Shown here one piece after another: positions 7,380 to 15,968 of a DNA stretch of 64,000 bases (position 1 is its first letter; the number at the start of each line of letters is the position of its first letter). The notes beneath the pieces are model-generated. The model worked only from the letters and a program-made list of their open reading frames with translations, was not told the origin of the DNA and did no database searches. This stretch comes from Halosolutus gelatinilyticus. GTDB lineage: Archaea > Halobacteriota > Halobacteria > Halobacteriales > Natrialbaceae. A program made the translations under genes and the position numbers. Location: positions 2,604,001 to 2,668,000 of the forward strand of contig NZ_CP095491.1 of NCBI RefSeq assembly GCF_023028105.1, written 5' to 3'.

Positions 7380-7815
7380 CTTTTCACGGATCCGGGGACT
7401 CACTCCTCGTCAGATTCGCCGTTCGTTGTTGAATCCGTGAGCTTCGACGAATAGACGTGAAGTAGACGACGAGGGAGCGAAGCGACAGAAGCCGATGTCG
7501 TTCACAGCTACGTTCGCTCTCGGTCGCTGCGATCGCTCGTCACACCGTCCGACGCGCCGCCCGTCACCGGTCATCGTGGGGCCGTTGCGCGTCGTCGGTG
7601 CCGATCGGTGCGCTCGTCGGATCGCCAACCGGTCGGCGACACGTCGATCGAAGCGCCGTCGAGAACGGACGATCACCTCGGGTCGCTAACATATAAACCC
7701 ATGTAAATTTACAGGTGTCGTAACTAACGCATTAAATACTAGATTCGGTGGTATAGTTTAGGCGCAGAAATGGTTGTCCGATAAATATAAATGGTGAAGA
7801 ACATGATGGAGTATC
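7380..7815. other. 436-bp non-coding region after the tRNA
   Basis: There is no supportable gene. About 7470-7540 contains several GAGCGAAGC/TTCGCTC-like short inverted words, and the last ~130 bases are AT-rich and hold the promoter of the ABC operon. No integrase gene and no clear copy of the tRNA 3' end was found here, so an integrated element is not supported although the position beside a tRNA is suggestive. Confidence 0.5.
7780..7790 (+). promoter_or_regulatory. TATA-like promoter of the first ABC importer operon
   Basis: GATAAATATAA lies 26-36 bases ahead of the ATG at 7816, so the transcript would be essentially leaderless. A second AT-rich word, CATTAAATACT, is found near 7731-7741. 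Confidence 0.5.
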
Positions 7816-9705
7816 ATGTCAAACCGTTCCACGGCAAACAGTCCCAGAAAACTGAAAGCGACGAGTTCCCGTCGACGAGTCATCCAGGCGGTGGGTGTCG
7901 GTGCTGCTGTCGGTCTCGCCGGCTGCTCCGGGTCCGAGACGGGTGACGATGTGGACCTGCCGGAGGTCGAACTGTACGGCCCGGACGGCGATCGCGTCGA
8001 ACCGACGATTTACTTCGATCAGGGCGACAACACCCACCAGGATATCGCGTCCCAAATCCAGAGCGATCTCGAACTCATCGGGGTCGATCTGCAACTCGAG
8101 GGGAAGACGCAACTGATCGGCGACCACTTCAATTCAGAGCCGTTGCCAGACGAGAACCCGGAGGACTTCGAGTACAGCCCGGGGCTGTTCAACGCCGGGC
8201 CGCCGGATCGAACGCGGACGGTCTCCGACTGGGACATGCTCTACGGCATCGCCGCGAACTCGTACCCGCGGACGCCGGGGAACACCGACACGTTCTGGCT
8301 GAAGGATTCGGGCACGAACGCCTACGGCTACGTTCCGGAGGTCGATATGAACGGGCTGTACGAGGAGTTCCGGAACGCGGAGACGGAAGCCGAACAACAG
8401 GATGCGCTGAACCGGATCATGGGCGCGCTCACCGAGGAACTCCCGGCGAACTTCATGGCGGAGTCGAAGAACTTCTGGGGGTTCGAAGAGCGGATCAACA
8501 CGGCTGACGACTTCAATCTGTACGGATTCACGCCCAGTGCGCTCCACCGGTACCGCGACGAACAGACGATCGGGGGCGACTACGTTCGACTAACGGGAAA
8601 CCAGTTCAACGAGGCGTACCTGCCCGAACAGGAGGACAACAACTCGAGTTTCCGCACGGCGCTCATCTCGGACTACTCGTACGCGGTCGATACGAACGAC
8701 GAGGTATTTCCGTTGTTCATGGACGTCGAGGACGCAGGCGACGGGCAGGTGTTCGTCTGTACCCTCCGGGACAACCTCGAGTTCGGAACCGACGCGGACG
8801 GCAACCCGTACGGGCAGATGACGGCCGAGGACTGGGTCTACCAGATCGAGTACATTCACGGCCTGGCCGACGACGCCGCGGACGTCTGGAACGAGGAACT
8901 ACCCCCGGGACAACCCCAGGACTGGGCCGACGTCGAACACGTCGAGCAGACGGGAACGCTCGAGTTCCAACTCGAACTCGTCGAACCGGACTCGCTGTTC
9001 CCGCTTCGGCCGATCCTTTGGGGGGAGTACTGCTATCCGCGGGCGCTCTACGAGCAGTACGCGCCCGACGCCCAGGCGCTCCGCCAATCGGACGAAGTCC
9101 AGGAGTTCACCTGGACCGGGAACCTCGGCGCGTACACGTTCGAGGATCGAACGTCCGGGCAGACGGGATCGTTCACCGTCGTTCGCAACGACGACTACTA
9201 CATGCGCGAGCACACCGACGACAGCAACGTCCGGGCCATGGACGGCGCCTGGGCCGACGCGCCGTACTTCGATCAGTACCAGTTCGACACCGAATCCGAG
9301 CAGTCGACCCGGGTCGAGCGGTTCCGGAACCTGGAAGCCGATCGGATGGAACTGCCGAGCGAGCACGTCCAGGAGTTCGAGGAGACCGTCGACGAGATTC
9401 GCGTCGAAGAGGAGCAGGACCCGTACATCAGCTTCCTCTTTTTCAACCAGCGATCGAACGGGAGCGTCCTGACGCGGGACCGGGACGGCCGGGAGGCCAT
9501 CGCCCGCGTGGTCGACAAGGAGACGATCACCCAGAAGATCCAGCGCGGGAACGCGGACCCCGCGGTCACGTTCCAGCCGACGTGGTCCGACTGGTACGAC
9601 GAGTCCGCGGTCAACGTCTACGGTATCGACGTCACCGAGGACGATATCGCCGCGGCGCGTGACCTCCTGCGCGAGAACGACAATTTCACCCTCGAAGAAG
9701 TCTGA
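7816..9705 (+). CDS. peptide-type ABC importer solute-binding lipoprotein, circularly permuted
   Basis: A 629-residue exported lipoprotein of the SBP_bac_5 (oligopeptide/dipeptide/nickel) family. A twin-arginine signal (SSRRRVIQAV) ends in lipobox LAGC with C37 as the lipidated residue. The order of parts is unusual. Residues about 50-245 match what is normally the C-terminal third (a VELYGPDG strand, DIASQIQSDLELIGVDLQLE helix, DWDMLYG strand, the AEQQDALNRIMGALTEELP helix). Residues about 255-629 match the normal start and middle (VFVCTLRDNLEFG, MTAEDWVYQIEYI, NLGAYTFE, then AIARVVDKETITQKI and DDIAAARDLLRE at the very end). No part is duplicated. It should deliver ligand to the permeases encoded next; the ligand is unknown. 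It is the first gene of the operon. Confidence 0.88.
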   Translation: MSNRSTANSPRKLKATSSRRRVIQAVGVGAAVGLAGCSGSETGDDVDLPEVELYGPDGDRVEPTIYFDQGDNTHQDIASQIQSDLELIGVDLQLEGKTQLIGDHFNSEPLPDENPEDFEYSPGLFNAGPPDRTRTVSDWDMLYGIAANSYPRTPGNTDTFWLKDSGTNAYGYVPEVDMNGLYEEFRNAETEAEQQDALNRIMGALTEELPANFMAESKNFWGFEERINTADDFNLYGFTPSALHRYRDEQTIGGDYVRLTGNQFNEAYLPEQEDNNSSFRTALISDYSYAVDTNDEVFPLFMDVEDAGDGQVFVCTLRDNLEFGTDADGNPYGQMTAEDWVYQIEYIHGLADDAADVWNEELPPGQPQDWADVEHVEQTGTLEFQLELVEPDSLFPLRPILWGEYCYPRALYEQYAPDAQALRQSDEVQEFTWTGNLGAYTFEDRTSGQTGSFTVVRNDDYYMREHTDDSNVRAMDGAWADAPYFDQYQFDTESEQSTRVERFRNLEADRMELPSEHVQEFEETVDEIRVEEEQDPYISFLFFNQRSNGSVLTRDRDGREAIARVVDKETITQKIQRGNADPAVTFQPTWSDWYDESAVNVYGIDVTEDDIAAARDLLRENDNFTLEEV

Positions 9706-9750
9706 GGTCGCGAAAAGCGAGATCAACCACGAAGTGATTCATCCCTCTCT

Positions 9751-10815
9751 ATGAAATGGTATATTATTCGCCGGACGCTCTGGGCGGGATTCGCCTCGTT
9801 CCTCATCCTCACGATCACGTTCGTGTTGATGGATCAGGTCCCGAACCAGCAGATAATGGAGGCGGAGTTCCGGGCGGCGGTGGACGGCGTCGACGTCGAA
9901 ACCGCCGTCCAGGCAGAGAAGGAGCGTCTCGGACTGAATCGGCCGTTCCACGAGCGCTACATCGACTTCATGACGAACGTCTTCCAGGGCAACTGGGGCT
10001 GGTCCTACGAGTACGACCAGCCGGTCGTGGACGTCGTCCGCGAGACCGTGCCGTATTCGCTGCTGTACGGGGTCCCCGCGGTCGTCCTCTCGACGATCAT
10101 CGGGACGGCGATCGGGCTCTACTCGGCGGTCAACCAGTACACCAAGAAAGACTACGCGGCGACGTTCGCCGCGTTCTTCGGCATCAGCGTTCCGAACTTC
10201 TGGTTCGGCATCGTGTTACTGGTCGTCTTCGGATCCTGGCTCGGCTGGGTCGACATCGGCTGGAACGCCGCGCTTCCGAAGGCGGCCGACGGCAGCTGGA
10301 CGCTGCTAGAGACGGTCGACGACAGCCATCCGGCGTTCGTTCGCCAGGAGTTCAGCGGCGAGCGGTACGTCGGGATTCTCAGCCCAGCGAACCTCAAACA
10401 GCTCGTCCTGCCGACGTTCGTATTGATGACGGGTGCGATCGCCTCGGTCATGCGGTACGCGCGGGCGGAAGCGCTGGAGTACGTCGACGCAGATTTCGTC
10501 AAGACCGCAAAATCGAAAGGCGTCAGCAATTGGGCGATCGTCGTCAAACACATCTTCCGCCCGGCATCGATTCCGCTGCTGACGATCCTGGTCGGAAAGA
10601 TTCTCGGGCTGGTCCTCGCCGGCTCGTACCTGATCGAAGTGGTGTTCGGGATCCCGGGGATCGGCCTGGCGTCGTTCGAGGCGATCATCAGACAGGATAC
10701 GGATCTGGTCGCGATTACGATCCTCCTGCCGACGTTCGTGGCGATCGTCGGCAACCTCGTCGAGGACATCATGTACGCGATTCTCGATCCGCGAATCGAC
10801 TACGGTGATCGATGA
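9751..10815 (+). CDS. ABC importer permease, DppB/OppB type
   Basis: A 354-residue integral membrane protein of the BPD_transp_1 family. The N-terminal MKWYIIRRTLWAGFASFLILTITFVLMDQVP is the family start, followed by the large extracytoplasmic loop, the PYSLLYG segment and the cytoplasmic EAA loop (YVDADFVKTAKSKGVSNWAIVVKHIFRPA), which docks on the ATPase. It ends ILDPRIDYGDR as usual for DppB. About six membrane spans are visible. It starts 45 bases after the binding-protein gene and overlaps the next permease by ATGA. Between spans 3 and 4 the loop is longer than usual (TVDDSHPAFVRQEFSGERYVG). Confidence 0.93.
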   Translation: MKWYIIRRTLWAGFASFLILTITFVLMDQVPNQQIMEAEFRAAVDGVDVETAVQAEKERLGLNRPFHERYIDFMTNVFQGNWGWSYEYDQPVVDVVRETVPYSLLYGVPAVVLSTIIGTAIGLYSAVNQYTKKDYAATFAAFFGISVPNFWFGIVLLVVFGSWLGWVDIGWNAALPKAADGSWTLLETVDDSHPAFVRQEFSGERYVGILSPANLKQLVLPTFVLMTGAIASVMRYARAEALEYVDADFVKTAKSKGVSNWAIVVKHIFRPASIPLLTILVGKILGLVLAGSYLIEVVFGIPGIGLASFEAIIRQDTDLVAITILLPTFVAIVGNLVEDIMYAILDPRIDYGDR

Positions 10816-12041
10816 TGTGCGAGGAGACGGCCGAAGCGGACGGCGGCGTTCGGCGCGACGAAGCCACGTTCGAAACGGTCGACTGGGACGAGATCGACGC
10901 CGAAAGCGGGCGTCGGTCGAAAAAACACGTCGTCTGGATGGGGGTCGTGAGCCTGTGGACGCTCGGCGTCGCTTACGATCTCTACGCCCGGTACGTCGCC
11001 GAGATCGGACAGGCCGAGTTCCCCGTTCTCGGGCCGATTTCGCCGGTCGACTGGCTGTGGTCGATCACGCTACTCGTCCTCTTCTACTACGGGATCGTTC
11101 CGCTTTACGAGAACCGGCGGATGACGCGGTACTACTGGACGGAGTTCAAAAAGAACACGGCAGCGGTTATCAGCGCCCTGTTCCTGGTCGCGATCTTCGC
11201 GATCGGAATCGTCGGCGCTCGCGTCCTCCCTGAGCCGGAACCGACGCCGGGGCTGGAGAACCAACCGCCAGCGTGGGGGTCCGTTGAAGCATACGTCGCT
11301 GGCACCGAGTGTCCCGGCGGGACGGCGATGGTTGACGGCGTATTGATGTGCCAGGGAAGCTGGCAGCACCCGCTCGGAACGACGTCCTCGGGCGAGGACA
11401 TCCTCCTGGCGAGCGTCTACGGGATGGAGGTGAGCATGCAGGTCGGACTCATCGCGACGTTGATGAGCATCTCGGTCGCGGCGGCGGTCGGGCTGACGGC
11501 CGCCTACCACGGCGGACTCGTCGACGAGGCGCTGATGCGGTACGTCGACATCCAGATGACGTTCCCGACGTTCTTCATGTTCTTGCTGCTCGCGTACACG
11601 GTCGGCGGTAGCCTGTTCGTCCTCATTCTCATCTTCGGACTGTTCGGATGGGGGTCGTCCGCGCGGATCATGCGATCGGAGGCGCTCCAGCGGCGCGAGG
11701 AGCCGTACATGAAAGCCGCGAAAAACGCCGGCGCCTCGAGTCGGTGGACGATCCGGCGACACCTCCTGCCGAACATCTCCAACAGCCTCATCACCGCCGC
11801 GACGCTCACGATCCCGACGATCATCCTTTCGGAGGCCGCGATCGCGTTCCTCGGACTCGGCGATCCCACGGTCCCGTCGTGGGGGCGACTGATCGCGGAC
11901 GGCCGCGACCAGCTCAGCACGGCGTGGTGGATCTCGACGATTCCCGGTATCTTCCTGTTTTTCACCATCCTCGCGTTCAATTTCCTCGGCGACGCGCTCC
12001 GGGACGCGCTCGACCCGAGACACGGAGGGAGCGGAAAATGA
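10812..12041 (+). CDS. ABC importer permease, DppC/OppC type, N-terminally extended
   Basis: A 409-residue membrane protein, about 100 residues longer than bacterial DppC. The extra N-terminal part has an acidic stretch and two membrane spans (about 39-57 and 80-95) before the usual start (EFKKNTAAVISALFLVAIFAIGI). The conserved HPLGTTSSGEDILLASVYGMEVSMQVG segment and the EAA loop (EEPYMKAAKNAGASSRWTIRRHLLPN) are present, and it ends GDALRDALDPR. It overlaps both neighbours (ATGA at each end), so it is translated with them. What the two additional spans do is unknown. Confidence 0.92.
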   Translation: MMCEETAEADGGVRRDEATFETVDWDEIDAESGRRSKKHVVWMGVVSLWTLGVAYDLYARYVAEIGQAEFPVLGPISPVDWLWSITLLVLFYYGIVPLYENRRMTRYYWTEFKKNTAAVISALFLVAIFAIGIVGARVLPEPEPTPGLENQPPAWGSVEAYVAGTECPGGTAMVDGVLMCQGSWQHPLGTTSSGEDILLASVYGMEVSMQVGLIATLMSISVAAAVGLTAAYHGGLVDEALMRYVDIQMTFPTFFMFLLLAYTVGGSLFVLILIFGLFGWGSSARIMRSEALQRREEPYMKAAKNAGASSRWTIRRHLLPNISNSLITAATLTIPTIILSEAAIAFLGLGDPTVPSWGRLIADGRDQLSTAWWISTIPGIFLFFTILAFNFLGDALRDALDPRHGGSGK

Positions 12042-13192
12042 GCACACGAAACGACGACACGATCGACGCGGAGCTCGAATTGGAGAATGAACAGCCGCTA
12101 CTGGAGGTTCGAAACCTCCACGCGTACTTCAGGACGGACGGCGAGGACGTGAAGGCGGTCGACGGAATTTCGCTGACCGTCGACCCCGGTGAAACCGTCG
12201 CGATCGTCGGCGAAAGCGGGTCGGGGAAGACGGTCACGAGCGAAGCGATCACGCGGCTGTTCGCGTCCCCGCCGGGCTACATCCCGTCGGGATCGATCGA
12301 GATCAACGGCCGGGAGATCACGGAGCTATCCGCCGAGGAACTCCGGCGCGTCCGGGGCGGCGAAGTGAGCCACGTCTTCCAGAACCCGCAGGGGGCGTTG
12401 AACCCCGTGTATACGGTCGGCTGGCAGATCCGGGAAGCGATTCGGCTCCACGCCGACGTCTCCGGGGACGAGGCTCGCGAACGCGCCGTCGAGTTGCTCA
12501 CCCGAGTGGGGATTCCCGAGGCGAGTTCGCGACTCGACGATTACCCCCACGAGTTCTCCGGCGGCATGAAACAGCGAGTGCTCATCGCGATCGCGCTGGC
12601 CTGCGAACCGGACCTGTTGATCGCCGACGAGCCGACGACGGCCCTCGACGTGACGATCCAAGCCCAGATCCTGAAGCTGCTCAGGGAGCTACAGGACGAG
12701 CGGGACATGGGACTGCTGTTTATCACGCACGATCTGGGCGTCGTCGCCGAGATCGCCGATCGCGTGGCCGTGATGTACGCCGGCAAGATCATGGAGCGGG
12801 GATCGGTGACCGACATCTTCGAAACGCCGGCACACCCCTACACCCGGGCCCTCCTCGAGTGCCTTCCGGGCAGGGGGGAGCTGGGTGGAATCCCCGGCGA
12901 CCTTCCGGATCCCCGGTCCCCGCCGCCCGGCTGCCGGTTCGCGGACCGATGTCCGCACGCCGTCGAGGCCTGCCGCGACGGCGGTCAACCGCCGATGTAC
13001 CGGGTCGGAGACGCGCCGGATCACACGACCTCCTGCGTTCACTTCGGTCCCGGGAGGGACTCCGCCACCGTACTGGGGACGGACGCGGGCCAACAGACGG
13101 ATCCCGACCCGAACCCGGACCCGGACCCGGACCCGGAGTCTGCCCCGTCCGCGGGACCATCCGACGACGAGGAACGGAGTGATCGACGGTGA
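12038..13192 (+). CDS. ABC importer ATPase, DppD/OppD type
   Basis: A 384-residue ATP-binding subunit. Walker A is GESGSGKT (58-65), the Q-loop HVFQNPQG, the signature FSGGMKQR, Walker [13 protein letters not shown] and the H-loop FITHD. The C-terminal oligopeptide domain has its four-cysteine pattern ([21 protein letters not shown]). The tail carries an aspartate-proline repeat, then an acidic end. It pairs with the following ATPase to form the heterodimeric motor. The start at 12038 overlaps the permease stop by ATGA; the long frame upstream is a shadow of the permease. Confidence 0.94.
   Translation: MSTRNDDTIDAELELENEQPLLEVRNLHAYFRTDGEDVKAVDGISLTVDPGETVAIVGESGSGKTVTSEAITRLFASPPGYIPSGSIEINGREITELSAEELRRVRGGEVSHVFQNPQGALNPVYTVGWQIREAIRLHADVSGDEARERAVELLTRVGIPEASSRLDDYPHEFSGGMKQRVLIAIALACEPDLLIADEPTTALDVTIQAQILKLLRELQDERDMGLLFITHDLGVVAEIADRVAVMYAGKIMERGSVTDIFETPAHPYTRALLECLPGRGELGGIPGDLPDPRSPPPGCRFADRCPHAVEACRDGGQPPMYRVGDAPDHTTSCVHFGPGRDSATVLGTDAGQQTDPDPNPDPDPDPESAPSAGPSDDEERSDRR
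13103..13137 (+). repeat. GACCCG-type hexamer repeat encoding Asp-Pro repeat
   Basis: Tandem GACCCG/GGACCC words encode [14 protein letters not shown] near the C-terminus of the DppD-type ATPase. It is a short low-complexity tract that may vary in length between strains. Confidence 0.6.
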
Positions 13193-14553
13193 GCCGAGAC
13201 GACGACCCGCTGCTCCGAGTCGAGGGGCTGCAAAAACACTATCCGATCACCCAAGGGGCCCTGAACACCGAGGTCGGCCGGGCCCGCGCGGTCGACGGGA
13301 TCGACTTCGAACTCGAACGGGGCGAGACGTTCGGTATCGTCGGCGAATCCGGCTGCGGCAAGTCCACCGCCGCGTCGTCGATCGTCCGCCTCGAAGAGCC
13401 GACCGACGGGACGGTCGTCTTCGACGGCGAAAACGTCCTGGAGTACGACGCGGAAGCGCTCCGGCGGTTTCGCAGGGACGTCCAGTTGATTTTCCAAGAC
13501 CCGGATTCGAGCTTCGACCCTCGGATGAACATCGGCGACGCCGTCGCCGAACCCCTCGTCGTCCAGGGGATGACGGATCGCGAGCGGCGTCGAACGATCG
13601 TCGCCGACCTCCTGGAGCGCGTCGGCCTCTCGGCTGCGGATATGAAACGGTATCCCCACGAGTTCTCCGGGGGGCAAAAACAGCGGATCGGGCTGGCCCG
13701 CGCGCTCGCGGTGAATCCGAAGCTCATCGTCGCCGACGAACCCGTGTCCGCACTCGACGTCTCCGTCAAGTCGGAGATCCTCCGGCTCATCGACGAGTTC
13801 CAGGAGGCGCTGGATCTGACGGTCCTCGTCATCAGCCACGATCTGGGCGTCGTCCGGGAAGTGTGCGACCGGGTCGCGGTGATGTATCTGGGAGAGTTCG
13901 TCGAGGTCGGCCCGACCGAAGACCTGTTCGAGAATCCACAGCACCCGTACACCCGGGCGCTCCTGTCCGCCATCCCCACGCCCGACCCGCGGGATCGGGG
14001 ACTGGGCGTCGAACTCAGGGGCGACGTCCCGGACCCGTCGGCGCCGCCGAGCGGCTGTCGGTTCCACACGCGCTGTCCCGAGGTCATCCCCCCGGACGAG
14101 GTGGAGCTGACGCAGGACGTCTGGCGATCCCTGCTCCAGTTTCGCAAACAGGTCGATCGCGAGGCGATCGATCTCGACGGGATCGTCGAGGTGGGCCTGC
14201 TGGGGGCCGAGAAGTACGCTGCGCTCGAAGACGGGACGCCGGCGGACGTCGCCGACGAGGACCTCAAACGGTGGATTCGAACCGAGTACGAACTCCCCCA
14301 TCGTCTGGACGATCCGCGCGCCGAAGCGGCGGTCGAGGACGCGCTCGATGCGATCGTCGACGGCGAGTACGAACGAGCGAGCGCACGACTCGCCGCGGAG
14401 TTTACGACGGTCTGCGAACGCGAGCGACCGACACTGGAGGAGCGGGCTGGCGACCGGAAGGCGGCCTGTCACCTCCTCGATGGCGCGGGACGGCCGCGAC
14501 GGGATCCCGTCGACGGAGTGATCGGCGGCGGCTCGCCCGGATCGTCACGTTGA
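13189..14553 (+). CDS. ABC importer ATPase, DppF/OppF type, with insertion in C-terminal domain
   Basis: A 454-residue ATPase, about 120 residues longer than bacterial DppF. Walker A is GESGCGKS (52-59), the Q-loop LIFQDPDSS, the signature FSGGQKQRIGLARAL, Walker [12 protein letters not shown] and the H-loop VISHD. The C-terminal cysteine domain begins normally (GCRFHTRCPEVIP), but about 100 mostly helical, charged residues follow before the second cysteine pair (TTVCERERP, KAACHL). It starts with GTG, overlapping the previous stop as GTGA. It is the last gene of the operon and is followed by about 380 non-coding bases. Confidence 0.93.
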   Translation: MSRDDDPLLRVEGLQKHYPITQGALNTEVGRARAVDGIDFELERGETFGIVGESGCGKSTAASSIVRLEEPTDGTVVFDGENVLEYDAEALRRFRRDVQLIFQDPDSSFDPRMNIGDAVAEPLVVQGMTDRERRRTIVADLLERVGLSAADMKRYPHEFSGGQKQRIGLARALAVNPKLIVADEPVSALDVSVKSEILRLIDEFQEALDLTVLVISHDLGVVREVCDRVAVMYLGEFVEVGPTEDLFENPQHPYTRALLSAIPTPDPRDRGLGVELRGDVPDPSAPPSGCRFHTRCPEVIPPDEVELTQDVWRSLLQFRKQVDREAIDLDGIVEVGLLGAEKYAALEDGTPADVADEDLKRWIRTEYELPHRLDDPRAEAAVEDALDAIVDGEYERASARLAAEFTTVCERERPTLEERAGDRKAACHLLDGAGRPRRDPVDGVIGGGSPGSSR

Positions 14554-14935
14554 TTTTCGGTTCGCGATCGAACCGAACGCGGACGGCTGAAGCGGTGCCG
14601 ACCGTATGACGAGACGGGCGGGACGGCGGGACGAGATCGAAGAGGACAGGAATAAACGACGGCAGAACACCGCTGGCCCGGATACATCCTGGCTGGTCGG
14701 GACGCCAGACCGGTCGGAATCATCTTCGCCACCGATACGATCGCACTTGCCGCTGCGGGTCTCGTGATCGCAGTGGGAGGGCACCGCTCGATCGCCGCCA
14801 CGCTCTGTGGCTCGTTGGTTCAGATTTCGATCACGATAGCGCTCGAAGCGGCCTCGCGGGCGCCCGTCGGCTCCCTGCCGAGTGAATCCGTCGAGCGGCG
14901 ATCTCCGACGGTACGGCGCGATCCCGAAACAAGGA
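14554..14935. other. 382-bp gap between convergent transcription units
   Basis: No convincing gene, RNA or repeat was seen. It lies between the end of the first ABC operon (plus) and the 3' end of a hypothetical gene (minus), so it should contain both terminators; no strong T-run was found. Short open frames here have the arginine/serine-rich composition of noise. Confidence 0.5.
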
Positions 14936-15457
14936 TTACGTGTCCGGTCTGGTGATCAGCGGCTCGTACTCCTCGTGTTCGAACGTTCCGAGGATCGTCC
15001 CGTCGATCTTCTTGAGGTGGGTGTAGAGGACGCCTTCGTCTTCGACAGACGCGATCATGCCGCCGGCCAGCATCATGTCGTACCGGCTCGCGATCAGGAT
15101 CGATCGCTCGTTTTCGGGATCGATGAGCTCGGTCACCACGTACATAAAGCCCTCGACGTCGGTGCCGTAGGCGAGGTACTCGGTGAACTCGTCGCTGTCG
15201 TAGACGTCCGTAAATCGGTCGGCGTAGTTGCCCGGGACGACGTGGACCAGGCCGAACTTGTCGTCCTCGCCCATGTCGCGGCTCACGGTGTCGGTGTGTG
15301 CGGCGACGATAGTCACGACCTCCCAGCCGTCGTCGCGACGATCTTCGGCGATTACCTCCATGTCTTCGAGCGTCCGTTTCCAGGCTTCCGTCTTTACACC
15401 CTCCGGATCTCGCCGTCGCAGGGCCCTCGGATCGGGGGCTTCGTTCTCGTCTTCCAT
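14936..15457 (-). CDS. conserved haloarchaeal protein of unknown function
   Basis: A 173-residue acidic cytosolic protein. The N-terminal RRRDPEGVKTEAWKRTLEDMEVIAEDRRDDGWEVVTIVAAHTDTVSRDM and the later LAYGTDVEGFMYVVTELIDPENERSILIASRYD form an alternating helix/strand pattern. I recognise it as a haloarchaeal family type but cannot name a function. It has no cysteine motifs, membrane spans or nucleotide-binding loop. It is on the same strand as the second ABC operon, 61 bases downstream of its last gene, and may be co-transcribed. Confidence 0.65.
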   Translation of the reverse strand: MEDENEAPDPRALRRRDPEGVKTEAWKRTLEDMEVIAEDRRDDGWEVVTIVAAHTDTVSRDMGEDDKFGLVHVVPGNYADRFTDVYDSDEFTEYLAYGTDVEGFMYVVTELIDPENERSILIASRYDMMLAGGMIASVEDEGVLYTHLKKIDGTILGTFEHEEYEPLITRPDT

Positions 15458-15518
15458 GTATCAGACTCATCCGAGACGATGGTTAACTGTTTTCCGGAAC
15501 CGCACGTCCATGACGGCA

Positions 15519-15968
15519 TCAGGTGACGCCCAAGGCGGTTTCCATCAGGAACGACACCAGCAACACCAGCAGGCTGCCGACCAGCAGCTTTCCCGGCGTC
15601 GTCATCCGGTCTTCCGGCGGCGGCGGTTGAATCCACCGGCCGGGCGGGAGCACGCTGACGAGCGTCTGGAACCGCGTCGTCTCGCCAGTTCCGGGAAGCG
15701 ATTCGCCGGTTCGATCCGTCGAGGCGGGGCTCGCGTCGTCGATGGAGGTCGGCCACAGGCGGACCGTCGCGTAGCTCAGAAGCGCCCAACCGCCGATGAA
15801 CAACAACAACTTCGCTCGAACGACGCCGCCGCCCGTCGCGATACCGAGTGCCAGGGCGCCGACGATAGTTAGCGCCGCGACGACGAGCGCGTACGCCAGG
15901 GCGTCAGCCCAGGTTCGGGCGATCTTCCCCAACTGTTCGCCGAACGGATCGGTCGGCGGCATCGTCAC
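15519..15968 (-). CDS. small membrane protein coupled to the second ABC operon
   Basis: A 149-residue protein with three hydrophobic segments (about 22-46, 52-70 and 126-146) and a proline/threonine-rich middle ([15 protein letters not shown]). The start overlaps the stop of the OppF-type gene as ATGA, so it is translated with the importer. Family unknown to me. The coupling makes an accessory role at the importer plausible, but nothing in the sequence shows one. Confidence 0.65.
   Translation of the reverse strand: MTMPPTDPFGEQLGKIARTWADALAYALVVAALTIVGALALGIATGGGVVRAKLLLFIGGWALLSYATVRLWPTSIDDASPASTDRTGESLPGTGETTRFQTLVSVLPPGRWIQPPPPEDRMTTPGKLLVGSLLVLLVSFLMETALGVT

Noticed and set aside
7410-7676. 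88-codon open frame downstream of the tRNA
   Set aside because: Arginine/serine-rich, no domain, no promoter; treated as non-coding.
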